Of a stretch of DNA of 64,000 bases, positions 26,605-34,815 are shown piece by piece. A model generated the notes under the pieces. The model saw nothing but the letters and a program-made list of their open reading frames with translations. It ran no database searches and was not told the DNA's origin. Source of the DNA: VXNE01 sp965217825. GTDB taxonomy: Bacteria > Pseudomonadota > Gammaproteobacteria > Pseudomonadales > Azotimanducaceae. The stretch's first letter is position 1, and every line of letters begins with the position of its first letter. A program made the translations under genes and the position numbers. The DNA lies in assembly GCA_965217825.1 (NCBI GenBank), contig OZ244571.1, forward strand, positions 2,852,001 through 2,916,000, read 5' to 3'.

Positions 26605-27248
26605 TTTTCGGGCATGGACGAAGAGCCGCGACTGAGGATTCTTCTGAAGGTCAGGTTTATCCGTTCTTCAGTCAGCTTCGGCCTTTTCGGCAATTGGTGT
26701 GTCCAGTTGCGCTGGATGCCCGCGCCCATCTCGAGATAGCTACCGTCTGGCAGGGACAGGGTTAGCTGCAGTCGCGCCTGTCCGCTTTTTCGGACGCGGG
26801 CGCCCTTGTGCCGCAGGTAGAACGGTCGCTCCGATCCGAAACTGACGGAACCGATAACGGGATCGCTGCCGAGTTCCGGTTCGTCATCGCTGTGCCAGGA
26901 AACGCTGTCGCGGCCGTCCCTGTAGTAATTCAACAAAACGCTGTTGAACGTTGAACTCGTGACCTCCTCGATGCGCGCCCTGATCCCAAGCAATGTGCGT
27001 GTCCAACCAACGGGCTCTACGAATATGCCCGAATACCCGTAGCCCATACCCGGATCGCCGAACCAGGCGGTCATTCGCGGCAAGGCAAGCGATCTCCCGA
27101 ACATCGTGATGCGGTCCGACTTCCAGTCGACCTCTTCCTTCAGGGCGCGAAGATATCGTTCGCTTTCGTCGGCGGAAAACAGGCGGGGATACAGACGCAG
27201 CTTTCCATCGGCGACGGATATGTCTTGAAAAGCCCTGGACGCCGTCAT
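26598..27248 (-). CDS. alkB: AlkB-like 2-oxoglutarate-dependent DNA/RNA demethylase
   Basis: A 216-residue Fe(II)/2OG oxygenase closest in look to the ALKBH2/3-type bacterial AlkB proteins. The substrate-side motif is NSVLLNYYRDGRDSVSWHSDDE, which holds the HxD iron ligands. The distal His is in NWTHQLPK and the 2OG-binding Arg pair in ERINLTFRRI. It should repair alkylated bases such as 1-methyladenine and 3-methylcytosine. Its 3' end overlaps the M16 gene on the other strand. Confidence 0.9.
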   Translation of the reverse strand: MTASRAFQDISVADGKLRLYPRLFSADESERYLRALKEEVDWKSDRITMFGRSLALPRMTAWFGDPGMGYGYSGIFVEPVGWTRTLLGIRARIEEVTSSTFNSVLLNYYRDGRDSVSWHSDDEPELGSDPVIGSVSFGSERPFYLRHKGARVRKSGQARLQLTLSLPDGSYLEMGAGIQRNWTHQLPKRPKLTEERINLTFRRILSRGSSSMPENY

Positions 27249-27283
27249 GGTGCCAAACGGCCGGTTGAGCCGTGCGAAAGGTT

Positions 27284-27451
27284 CTAACCGACCTCTACCA
27301 TCTCAAAGTCGCTCTTCGGCGTCCCGCACTCGGGACAGATCCAGTCCTCGGGAACATCTTCCCATGCGGTTCGCGGCGCGATGCCGTCTTCGGGCTCGCC
27401 CTCGGCCTCGTTGTAGATGTACCCGCAGGTCATGCATTGCCAAAGTTTCAC
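27284..27451 (-). CDS. Rubredoxin
   Basis: A 55-residue rubredoxin with the Fe(Cys)4 motifs CMTCGYIYNE at the N terminus and ICPECGTPK near the C terminus, spaced as in all rubredoxins. It carries electrons to, for example, alkane hydroxylases or oxidative-stress enzymes. The GTG start at 27451 is preferred over upstream alternatives because it gives the standard length, and AAAGGAG lies about 11 bases upstream, inside the stop region of the HIT remnant. Confidence 0.93.
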   Translation of the reverse strand: MKLWQCMTCGYIYNEAEGEPEDGIAPRTAWEDVPEDWICPECGTPKSDFEMVEVG

Positions 27452-27467
27452 AGTCCGATCATCTCCT

Positions 27468-27608
27468 TTAGTTGTGATACGCGGGCGGCAGGCGCTGCCC
27501 GTCTGAGGGGTTCGACGGATCGGCGTTCCAAACCGGTCCCGGCCAGGCCGCGTCGTCGACGGTTCGCGCAACAACGTGCACGTGCAACTGCGGTATTTTA
27601 CTGCTCAT
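27468..27608 (-). pseudogene. Remnant of a HIT-domain protein (C-terminal part)
   Basis: A 46-codon reading frame, ATG to TAA, beginning MSSKIPQLHVHVVARTVDD and continuing AAWPGPVW. This is the C-terminal catalytic segment of the HIT-like family, which normally reads ALGN-hydrophobic-PQLHVHHIAR; here the HxHxx core survives but the N-terminal two thirds are missing. Upstream in the same frame the sequence is not HIT-like and instead overlaps the end of the small membrane protein gene (ATGA overlap). It is probably a deletion remnant, though a tiny expressed peptide is possible. Confidence 0.6.
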
Positions 27609-27796
27609 GAATTCATCGCCACCACCAACGCGACTGCAAGCGCGGAACCAATAAGAACGACCAGCACGATGCCTCCATCCGATAGCACGCCACCGCTATC
27701 CCCCGGCCTTGGCGCATTCCGCCGTCCGCGCGCAAATGCGTAGACGATGGCCAGGACAATCAGGGCCGGGACAACGAATTGGACGATGTATCGCAT
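27605..27796 (-). CDS. Small two-helix membrane protein
   Basis: A 63-residue protein with two hydrophobic segments (YIVQFVVPALIVLAIVYAFA and GGIVLVVLIGSALAVALVV) separated by a short polar loop rich in R, P and G. The start at 27796 is well supported by GGAGG seven bases upstream. No family is recognised. It overlaps the HIT remnant by an ATGA junction and precedes rubredoxin, so the three could share a transcript. Confidence 0.6.
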   Translation of the reverse strand: MRYIVQFVVPALIVLAIVYAFARGRRNAPRPGDSGGVLSDGGIVLVVLIGSALAVALVVAMNS

Positions 27797-27977
27797 TGCA
27801 TTGCCTCCGGTCCGCCACAATTGCCGCCATGCGGTACGCAATTATCGGCGCGCGTTTCGGTGGCATCAAGGATGATCAGCGGGCGCTGTGCTGCGGTTTT
27901 CCCTGGCGTGTGCCACTTGCCCGATGCGATTGCGCGGAGGATGATTCTCCCAAGCAACCGAAATGGCAGGAAACCGA

Positions 27978-29207
27978 ATGGCCGCTTTAGATGGATTGCG
28001 CGTTCTCGACATGACGCAGTGGGAGGCGGGAACATCCTGCACGCAGTGTCTTGCATGGCTCGGGGCGGACGTGGTGAAGGTGGAGCAGCCGGAGATCGGC
28101 GACCCCGGCCGGGGCCGCCCGCGCGGCGACGTGCTTGACGCCCCGTATTTCGTCAACTGGAACAGCAACAAGCGCAGCGTCACCCTGGACCTCAGCATCC
28201 CCGAGGGACGCGAAATATTGCTGTCGATGGTGCCGCACTACGACGCGTTCGTGGAGAACTACGGTCCCGGAGTCGTGGAAAAACTCGACATCGATTACGA
28301 CGTCATGCGCGCGATCAAACCGGACATCATCTACGCGCGCATCAAGGGTTTCGGCACGAGCGGTCCCTACGGCGGCTACAAGAGCATGGACATGGTGGCG
28401 CAAGCGACGGGAGGCGCCTTCGCCATCACCGGCCACGCCGATGGCCCGCCGATGCGGCCCGGCCCGACTATCGGCGATGCCGGCACGGGCGTGCAGGCGG
28501 CGCTGGCCATCGTGGCGGCATGGGCGCAGAAGCTGCGCACGGGCGAGGGGCAGCTTGTCGAACTGTCCATGCAGGAGGCGGTGACCTACTACCTGCGCAC
28601 CGCAACGGGGGGCACGCTGTTCGGCACGCAGCCGTCATCGCGTTCGCGCGGTGGCCAGAACCCGTTCATGCGCCTCTATCCGAGCGCTCCGGGCGGCGCC
28701 AATGACTACGTGTTCCTGATGGCCGCCAATCCCCGCATGCAAAAGGCGACGTGCGATGTCATCGGCAAGGATCTCTTGTCCGATCCGCGGTTTGCCAGGT
28801 CGGCCGCCCGAGCGGAGAACTGCGATGCCATGATCGAGGAAATCGCCGAATGGACCCGGCAGCGCTCAAAGCGCGAGGCGATGGAGGCGTGGGCGGAGGC
28901 GGGCGTTTGCGCCGGGTCCGTCTACGGGCTTGAGGAGTTGTATACGGATCCGCATCTCGTCGAGCGCGGTTTCGTGCATGAGATACACCATCCGCACTAC
29001 GGCGATATCAAGATGCTGGGCTGGCCCGCGAAGATGTCGAAGAGCAGCGTCGCGATATCGCCCGCGCCGCTGCTCGGCCAGCATACGTACGAAGTGCTGA
29101 GAGAGGACCTCGGTTTCGATGATGCGGACATCGCCCGTCTGCGAGTTGCAGGCGCAATCGGCAGCGAAGTGACCGAAGATTCCGAGATCAGCCAGGTGGC
29201 AGGTTAG
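27978..29207 (+). CDS. CaiB/BaiF family (class III) CoA transferase
   Basis: A 409-residue family III CoA transferase: GLRVLDMTQWEAGTSC at the N terminus, GADVVKVEQPEIGDPGR around the catalytic Asp region, NKRSVTLDLS, and the IKGFGTSGPYGGYKSMDMV segment. Such enzymes move CoA between dicarboxylic, bile or other acids. ATG at 27978 with AGGA six bases upstream is preferred to 27963. A second family member follows at 29235, so the two probably form an operon; they may handle related substrates or act as a hetero-pair. Confidence 0.9.
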   Translation: MAALDGLRVLDMTQWEAGTSCTQCLAWLGADVVKVEQPEIGDPGRGRPRGDVLDAPYFVNWNSNKRSVTLDLSIPEGREILLSMVPHYDAFVENYGPGVVEKLDIDYDVMRAIKPDIIYARIKGFGTSGPYGGYKSMDMVAQATGGAFAITGHADGPPMRPGPTIGDAGTGVQAALAIVAAWAQKLRTGEGQLVELSMQEAVTYYLRTATGGTLFGTQPSSRSRGGQNPFMRLYPSAPGGANDYVFLMAANPRMQKATCDVIGKDLLSDPRFARSAARAENCDAMIEEIAEWTRQRSKREAMEAWAEAGVCAGSVYGLEELYTDPHLVERGFVHEIHHPHYGDIKMLGWPAKMSKSSVAISPAPLLGQHTYEVLREDLGFDDADIARLRVAGAIGSEVTEDSEISQVAG

Positions 29208-29234
29208 TCCGGCGGGATCAGGGGGGGCATTGCC

Positions 29235-30449
29235 ATGGCCGGGCCGCTCGACGGTATCCGTGTCATCGACTTTACGACGATGGTCGCGGGGCCGTACGCG
29301 ACCATGATCCTTGCCGACCAGGGTGCCGACGTGATCAAGGTCGAGGCGCCGATGGCAAGCGATCACGCGCGTCGCGCGGGCTATGGTTCCAGACACTTCA
29401 CTGCCGCGTTCGTCAACAACAACCGCAACAAGCGTTCCATGTCGGTGGATGCGAAGAGCGCCGCCGGCCGTGAGGCGATGCTGCGCCTGGCGAGGACGGC
29501 GGATGTCTTCGTCCAGAATTTCCGTCCCGGCGTCATGGCGCGGCTTGGCCTTGACGAGCCGGATCTGCGATCAGCAAACCCGGACATCGTATACCTCTCG
29601 ATCAGCGGCTGGGGCGAGACCGGACCGCTCGCACACAAACCGGTCTATGACCCGATCATTCAGGCGCTGTCAGGTCTTGCCACCCTGCAGGCCGGGTCCG
29701 ACGCTGCACGTCCGCGTCTCATTCGGACGATTCTTCCGGACAAGCTGACCGGGATCACCGCCGCGCAGGCGGTGTCGAGCGCGTTGCTTGCGCGCGAACG
29801 CACGGGAGAGGGCCAGCACGTGCGAGTGTCAATGCTGGACGCCATCATTGCTTTCATGTGGGCGTCCGACATGGGCGGTCTGACCTTCGTCGGCAAGGAG
29901 GTCAGTGTCCAGAGGGCGGCCACCTTTATCGATCTCATTTACGAAACCCGCACCGACTACATCAGCGTGTCAGTGATGACCAATACGCAGTGGGAAGGGT
30001 TCTGTCGGGCAGTCGACCATCCGGAGTGGCTGGCGGACGAGCGCTTCAAGACCCCGGCGGGGCGTGATCGCCATGCCGATGAACGGCTTGGACTCATGCA
30101 GTCGGCGCTGATCGAAAAGACTGCCGAAGAGTGGCTGTCCATACTCGACGTCGCCGGCGTGCCCTGCGCTCCGGTGCTCAAGCGTGCCGAGGTGGTGGAA
30201 CACCCGCAGGTTCGCGCCAGCGGCATCGTCATGGAAACGGACCATCCTCACGCGGGGCGCCTGCGCCAGGCGCGCAATGCCGCGCGGTTCGAACGCACGC
30301 CCGCCGAGGTCCGTCGAGGTGCGCCGCATCTCGGGGAGCACACGGTCGAGTTGCTTCGGGAACTCGACTACACCGACGCGGAGATCGCCGAGCTGCTGGA
30401 TTCGGGCACCGTAAGCGTACCGGGTGATCCCGCCTCGAATCCGGGCTAA
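29235..30449 (+). CDS. CaiB/BaiF family (class III) CoA transferase
   Basis: A 404-residue paralogue of the preceding gene with GIRVIDFTTMVAGPYATM, GADVIKVEAP, NKRSMSVDAKS and ISGWGETGPLAHKPVYDPI. Overall similarity to its neighbour is moderate, so it is not a recent tandem duplicate. The gap between them is 27 nt, and msrA follows 31 nt after its stop. The substrate cannot be read from sequence. Confidence 0.9.
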   Translation: MAGPLDGIRVIDFTTMVAGPYATMILADQGADVIKVEAPMASDHARRAGYGSRHFTAAFVNNNRNKRSMSVDAKSAAGREAMLRLARTADVFVQNFRPGVMARLGLDEPDLRSANPDIVYLSISGWGETGPLAHKPVYDPIIQALSGLATLQAGSDAARPRLIRTILPDKLTGITAAQAVSSALLARERTGEGQHVRVSMLDAIIAFMWASDMGGLTFVGKEVSVQRAATFIDLIYETRTDYISVSVMTNTQWEGFCRAVDHPEWLADERFKTPAGRDRHADERLGLMQSALIEKTAEEWLSILDVAGVPCAPVLKRAEVVEHPQVRASGIVMETDHPHAGRLRQARNAARFERTPAEVRRGAPHLGEHTVELLRELDYTDAEIAELLDSGTVSVPGDPASNPG

Positions 30450-30480
30450 GATCGATCGATCAGGTCAGGAGCCCCAAAGC

Positions 30481-31149
30481 ATGGGTCTGCAGCACAAACT
30501 AGGCATTCCGACGGCGTCCGAAGCGCTCCCGGGACGTGATCGCTCGATGTCGATACCGACGCGGCATTTCGTCAACAGCAATCCCTTGAGCCCTCCATTT
30601 CCAGGGGAGATGGAGCGGATGTTGGTTGGCATGGGATGTTTCTGGGGAGCGGAACGGATGTTCTGGCAGACGCGGGGAGTCCATGTCACCGCTGTGGGAT
30701 ATGCGGCGGGCGCTACGCCGAATCCCTACTACGAGGAGGTCTGCTCCGGTCTCACCGGCCATAACGAAGTCGTTTTGGTGGTGTTCGATCCGCGCGTTGC
30801 GACCTACGCCGACCTGCTGAAAGTCTTCTGGGAGGGCCACGATCCGACGCAGGGGATGCGCCAGGGCAATGATCTGGGCACCCAGTACCGATCGGGGATC
30901 TACGTGTTCGACGCCAGGCAACGGCGACTCGCAGAGCGCTGCCGGGATGCGTATCAGCGGGCGCTGGACGCCGCCGGGTACGGAACGGTCACGACGGAGA
31001 TCGAACCCGCGCCCGTCTTCTACTACGCCGAGGCATATCACCAACAGTATCTGGCCAAGGTGCCGCACGGCTATTGCGGGCTCGGTGGCACCGGCGTTTC
31101 CTGCGACGTGCGGCCGCTGGTGACGTTGGAAAAAGGTCTCGGTGGCTGA
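30481..31149 (+). CDS. msrA: Peptide methionine sulfoxide reductase A
   Basis: A 222-residue MsrA with the catalytic GMGCFWGAERMFW motif, YYEEVCSGLTGHNEVV, the substrate-pocket GNDLGTQYRSGIY, and the resolving Cys pair in HGYCGLGGTGVSC. It reduces methionine-S-sulfoxide in proteins with thioredoxin as donor; trxB lies at 61.3 kb. ATG at 30481 with CAGGAG about 11 bases upstream. Confidence 0.96.
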   Translation: MGLQHKLGIPTASEALPGRDRSMSIPTRHFVNSNPLSPPFPGEMERMLVGMGCFWGAERMFWQTRGVHVTAVGYAAGATPNPYYEEVCSGLTGHNEVVLVVFDPRVATYADLLKVFWEGHDPTQGMRQGNDLGTQYRSGIYVFDARQRRLAERCRDAYQRALDAAGYGTVTTEIEPAPVFYYAEAYHQQYLAKVPHGYCGLGGTGVSCDVRPLVTLEKGLGG

Positions 31150-31206
31150 CCGAAGACGCCCTGAACCGCCCACCAGAGCCAACCTTTCCGGCGTGAGGCA
31201 GTTCCG

Positions 31207-32607
31207 ATGAGGGATCGCATCGGCATCGGCATCGATTTCGGCACAACGAACTCCGCCGCCGCGATATTCGACGGACGCTCGGTGCGCCTGGTCGATCTGG
31301 AGGAAGACTCCCCGATCCTGCCGTCGGCGATGTACATCGACCGGGATTTGCGCACACAGACGGGACGCCGCGCCATCGAACGCTACATCGCGGTCAACAC
31401 GGGACGCACCGTCGAGCTCATACCGGAAGTGAACGGCGAGGCGTCGCTCGCATTGAGCGGCGATTCCGGCGGGCGCCAGGGACCGCAGGTATTGACGCGC
31501 AAGGTATACGGCCAACCGGTTCGGGATAGCGGTTTGCGCGGGCGCCTGTTCCGCGGGACCAAGCGCTTGCTCGGTCGAGAGGACGCGCGTCGGTTGATGG
31601 TCTTCGATCACCCGTTTCGCCTGGTAGCGCTTGTCACGCCGATCTTGCTGCGCATCCGCGATGCGGTGCAGGACGTCGGCGCGGATGATGCGCGAGGCGG
31701 CTGCATGGGGCATCCGGTCAACTTTGAAGGTCGGAGCATGCGCCGCAACACGCTGGCGCTGTCCCGCCTCGGGGAGGCGTACGGACATGCGGGCTTTGAC
31801 CATACCCGGTTTTTTCCCGAACCGGTGGCGGCCGCCGTTGGATACCTGCACGCGCACCCGGGCGTCATCGGAACGCGCATCCTCACCGTCGATTTCGGCG
31901 GCGGAACGTTGGATTTGTGCGTGCTTGAAAGGACCGACGGCCGGGCGGGTTTTCGGACCGTGACCACCCATGGCGTCGCGCTCGGCGGCGACAGGATCGA
32001 TCAGCGCATCTTCAGCGAACTGCTGTTCCCGCTGCTCGGCAAGGGCGAGCGTTGGAAACGCAGGGGAGCGGCGCGGGTAATCGAGACGCCATTCCCCTTC
32101 CAGCGCTACGAGAAGCTGCTCCTCAACTGGGCCGTGACATACATGTTGAGTCAGAACCAGTACACCACGCCCGTGCTCGACTGTATCGCGCAAGGTGGTC
32201 CGGCACGTTTCAAGTTCCGGCGTTTGCGGGATCTCATCCAGCAGAATCACGGCTATCGCGTATTCGAGGCGATCAGGACGCTCAAGGCCGAACTGTCTCG
32301 CGCCGAAGAAGCCGTGCTCGACATTCCGGAGATCGATGTGGAAATGCGGGTGACGCGAGCGGCGTTCGAGGCGCTGATCGCGGACCTGCTGGACGAGTTT
32401 GAACGGGCGGTCGACGACACTTTGTCCCGTGTCGGACTTTCGCCGGGCAAAATCGATATCGTCCTGCGCACCGGCGGTTCCTCGCGCATTCCCGCCGTCC
32501 GCCGGATCCTCGACAGGCGATTCCCGGGTCGCGTGGTGGAACACGATCCCTTCACCGGCGTGGCGTCAGGTCTCGCCATCGCAAACTATTACGGTTTGGT
32601 CTCCTGA
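31207..32607 (+). CDS. YegD-like Hsp70 family protein
   Basis: A 466-residue actin/Hsp70-fold ATPase: phosphate 1 motif GIGIDFGTTNSAAA, phosphate 2 motif ILTVDFGGGTLDLCVL, and the adenosine motif IDIVLRTGGSSRIPAV. It stops after the nucleotide-binding domain and has no DnaK-type peptide-binding domain, as in E. coli YegD. Its role is unknown. It is 57 bp downstream of msrA and convergent with the NUDIX gene. Confidence 0.88.
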   Translation: MRDRIGIGIDFGTTNSAAAIFDGRSVRLVDLEEDSPILPSAMYIDRDLRTQTGRRAIERYIAVNTGRTVELIPEVNGEASLALSGDSGGRQGPQVLTRKVYGQPVRDSGLRGRLFRGTKRLLGREDARRLMVFDHPFRLVALVTPILLRIRDAVQDVGADDARGGCMGHPVNFEGRSMRRNTLALSRLGEAYGHAGFDHTRFFPEPVAAAVGYLHAHPGVIGTRILTVDFGGGTLDLCVLERTDGRAGFRTVTTHGVALGGDRIDQRIFSELLFPLLGKGERWKRRGAARVIETPFPFQRYEKLLLNWAVTYMLSQNQYTTPVLDCIAQGGPARFKFRRLRDLIQQNHGYRVFEAIRTLKAELSRAEEAVLDIPEIDVEMRVTRAAFEALIADLLDEFERAVDDTLSRVGLSPGKIDIVLRTGGSSRIPAVRRILDRRFPGRVVEHDPFTGVASGLAIANYYGLVS

Positions 32608-32638
32608 GCGATGCGTGATCGCCGGTTGCGCTAACCGG

Positions 32639-33229
32639 TTAGTCGCGACGGCTATACGCGGGGTCGAGCGCTTCGAACAACGTCTCGATCATCCGGTAGG
32701 TCAGTCCCCAGACGAAGTGGCCACCCCGGACGCGGTAGCCGTTGAACGGCGTCGGGACCCCGGCGATCAGTCGATCCTCGCTGGCGCGGCTGCGACCGCC
32801 GTGCATCGGCGCGAGGGATGACCACACCACCGCGTCCACTTCGTCGCTGAGTTCGAACGACGGGTCGCCGTCCAGCAAAAAGACGAAAGGCGCTACCAGC
32901 ATGTCGAACGTGCGTGCTCGTCGTGAGGGGCGCTGTTGCGACAGCTCCCCGATCATGTTCGCGCGATCGACGACCAGACCGATCTCCTCTTCTGTCTCGC
33001 GCAAGGCGGCTGCGGCGAGGTCAACGTCCTGCGGTTCGCGGTGCCCACCGGGAAAGGCCATATCGCCCGACCAGGGGTCGCCTTTCTTTTGGGCGCGTTT
33101 GATCAACAGGACATCGGTGTCATCCGCGCGCTCGCGCAGCACTATCGCCACTGCGGCCTGGCGCGTACCGCGTTCGGGTTCGAAGCGCGTCGGTTGGTGG
33201 GCAGCGAGCCGCGCCTTGATATCCGTCAT
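32639..33229 (-). CDS. NUDIX hydrolase, CoA pyrophosphatase-like
   Basis: A 196-residue NUDIX protein. The Nudix box is complete: GGHREPQDVDLAAAALRETEEEIGL. The LIKRAQKKGDPWSGDMAFPGG segment ahead of it and the overall length match the CoA-diphosphatase (NudL/YeaB) group, which cleaves CoA to phosphopantetheine and 3',5'-ADP. ATG at 33229 is chosen over a GTG at 33238. Divergent from the hotdog thioesterase gene, with only 29 bp between starts. Confidence 0.88.
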   Translation of the reverse strand: MTDIKARLAAHQPTRFEPERGTRQAAVAIVLRERADDTDVLLIKRAQKKGDPWSGDMAFPGGHREPQDVDLAAAALRETEEEIGLVVDRANMIGELSQQRPSRRARTFDMLVAPFVFLLDGDPSFELSDEVDAVVWSSLAPMHGGRSRASEDRLIAGVPTPFNGYRVRGGHFVWGLTYRMIETLFEALDPAYSRRD

Positions 33230-33258
33230 GGGAAGCACTCGGCTATGATACGCGCCCC

Positions 33259-33684
33259 ATGTCCCTGGAATCCTCCGCCAACAGGTGTTTCGTATGCGGG
33301 CCGGGCAATCCCCGTGGCCTGCGCGTCGGCTTTCGCCTGGACGGGGAAGTGTGTCGCGCGGAGTTCACGCCGGACGACGAATGTGTGGGTTATGAAGGCG
33401 TTGTCCACGGGGGAATTCTTTTCAGCCTGCTCGACGATGTAATGGCCAACTGGGTCTTCCTTCGCGGCGAACGCTGTACTACGGCGAGGGCCGACATTCG
33501 CTATCGCCAGCCGCTGCCGGTGGGGGTGCGGATCGATCTCGAAGGCAGGTTGCTGAGACGCCGGGGGCGCGTCGCGATGCTTGAGGGCAAGGCCCTACGG
33601 CACGATGACGGGACTGTCGTGGCGGAAGCTGCGGGCAGGTTCCTTGTGGAGGCATGGACAGGGCTGGCCAGCGAATCGAACTAA
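33259..33684 (+). CDS. PaaI-like hotdog thioesterase
   Basis: A 141-residue hotdog-fold protein with CFVCGPGNPRGLRVGF at the N terminus and GVVHGGILFSLLDDVMANW, the PaaI-type catalytic helix region with Asp in place. It probably cleaves acyl- or aryl-CoA thioesters. The Cys-x2-Cys pair at the N terminus recurs in this subgroup and could bind metal. No operon partner on this strand. Confidence 0.85.
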   Translation: MSLESSANRCFVCGPGNPRGLRVGFRLDGEVCRAEFTPDDECVGYEGVVHGGILFSLLDDVMANWVFLRGERCTTARADIRYRQPLPVGVRIDLEGRLLRRRGRVAMLEGKALRHDDGTVVAEAAGRFLVEAWTGLASESN

Positions 33685-33724
33685 GCGCGCGCCGCTTGAT
33701 GCAAAGCGCGGACTGCCGTTCCCT

Positions 33725-34621
33725 TCATGGGTGAGCTTGGGCTCGGTCGGTCCGGCGGGCGGCGTGGCCAAGCAGCAGGCCCTCTGCTTTTTCGAACGCA
33801 TCCCCGACCACCCGCATGAATTCCCGAATACGCGCGGCGGAGCGCAGGTCGGGATGCGCCAACAGCCAGATCTCCCGCGCGATAGCGGGGTGGGGCGGTT
33901 CGATACGGACGAGTCCGGGATCCGCATCGCCGAGCGCGCATGGCAGCGGTCCCAGTCCCATGCCATGGCGCACAGCGGCGTGCTGCATGGACACATCAGT
34001 GCAGCGTGTCCGGATCGGCGCATGCGCGAACGCGTCTTCACGGAAGTCCATGCGCAGGTCTGTCAACTCGACCCATCCGGCGGCGCGGATGTCGCGCGAC
34101 TCCACGATTTCGCGGGTCCCGTACACGGCGAAAGCCAACGCTCCAACGCGCCGGCCGATGAGGTGTTGGGGCGGATCATCGGTGATCATGAGCGCGCAAT
34201 CCGCCTCGCCTCGTCCGATATCGGGACGCGCGGATGATGAGACAAACTCGATTTCCATCGCGGGGTGCGTGTGGGCCAGCGTTGCCATGGCGGGCAACGC
34301 GACTCCAGCGACAACGGCGGGTACCGATACGACGATGCGCCCGGCCAGTCTCTGGTCGCCGCCTGCGACAGCACAACGAAGGTCCGCAACCTGTTCCGCG
34401 ATGACTTCCACCCGCGCCAGGGTATCGCGGCCCGCATCCGTGATCTTGAGACCGCCGGGATTGCGGTGGAACAGTTTTACGTCGAGTTGCCGCTCGAACT
34501 GATCCAACCGGCGCGTTACTGTCGATGCATGCACGTCCAGAGCCTGCGCGGCCCGACGGACCGTTCCCGCCCGGGCAAGCGCCTGGAACATGCGGAGATG
34601 GTCCCAATGGAGGTCGGCCAT
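33725..34621 (-). CDS. LysR-family transcriptional regulator
   Basis: A 298-residue LysR regulator: N-terminal winged helix (residues 1-60, with AGTVRRAAQALDVHASTVTRRLDQFE as the HTH) and a substrate-binding domain behind it. No divergently transcribed target sits next to its start; the prolyl oligopeptidase gene lies beyond 34.8 kb on the same strand. The effector and targets are unknown. Confidence 0.9.
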   Translation of the reverse strand: MADLHWDHLRMFQALARAGTVRRAAQALDVHASTVTRRLDQFERQLDVKLFHRNPGGLKITDAGRDTLARVEVIAEQVADLRCAVAGGDQRLAGRIVVSVPAVVAGVALPAMATLAHTHPAMEIEFVSSSARPDIGRGEADCALMITDDPPQHLIGRRVGALAFAVYGTREIVESRDIRAAGWVELTDLRMDFREDAFAHAPIRTRCTDVSMQHAAVRHGMGLGPLPCALGDADPGLVRIEPPHPAIAREIWLLAHPDLRSAARIREFMRVVGDAFEKAEGLLLGHAARRTDRAQAHP

Positions 34622-34763
34622 GGCGGGTTTGACACCAGTTGATCACGGAGCTTGAAGTATCGATCAGGCGTTATCATTAATGCAACATCGCGTTGCAGAA
34701 GTAGCCTATTGCGCGCAACGTTACTTTCGGTAACATCACTAACCAATCTCGTTCCCTCCCCCC

Positions 34764-34803
34764 GTAGGCTGCGTAGAAACCTCCCCAGGTTTCTCCAGCC
34801 TAC
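34764..34803. repeat. Nested hairpin 3' of the prolyl oligopeptidase gene
   Basis: GTAGGCTG...CAGCCTAC encloses a perfect GAAACCT-CCCC-AGGTTTC stem, giving an interrupted 15-bp hairpin 12 nt beyond the peptidase stop. There is no T-run in either direction, so it may be a Rho-entry-blocking or RNA-protecting structure or a repeat rather than an intrinsic terminator. Confidence 0.55.
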
Positions 34804-34815
34804 ACTTAGCTTCTT

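Noticed and set aside
30499..32544. 681-codon open frame antisense to msrA and the Hsp70-like gene
   Set aside because: It overlaps two well-identified genes over its whole length and has no family motif; long antisense frames are expected at this GC content.
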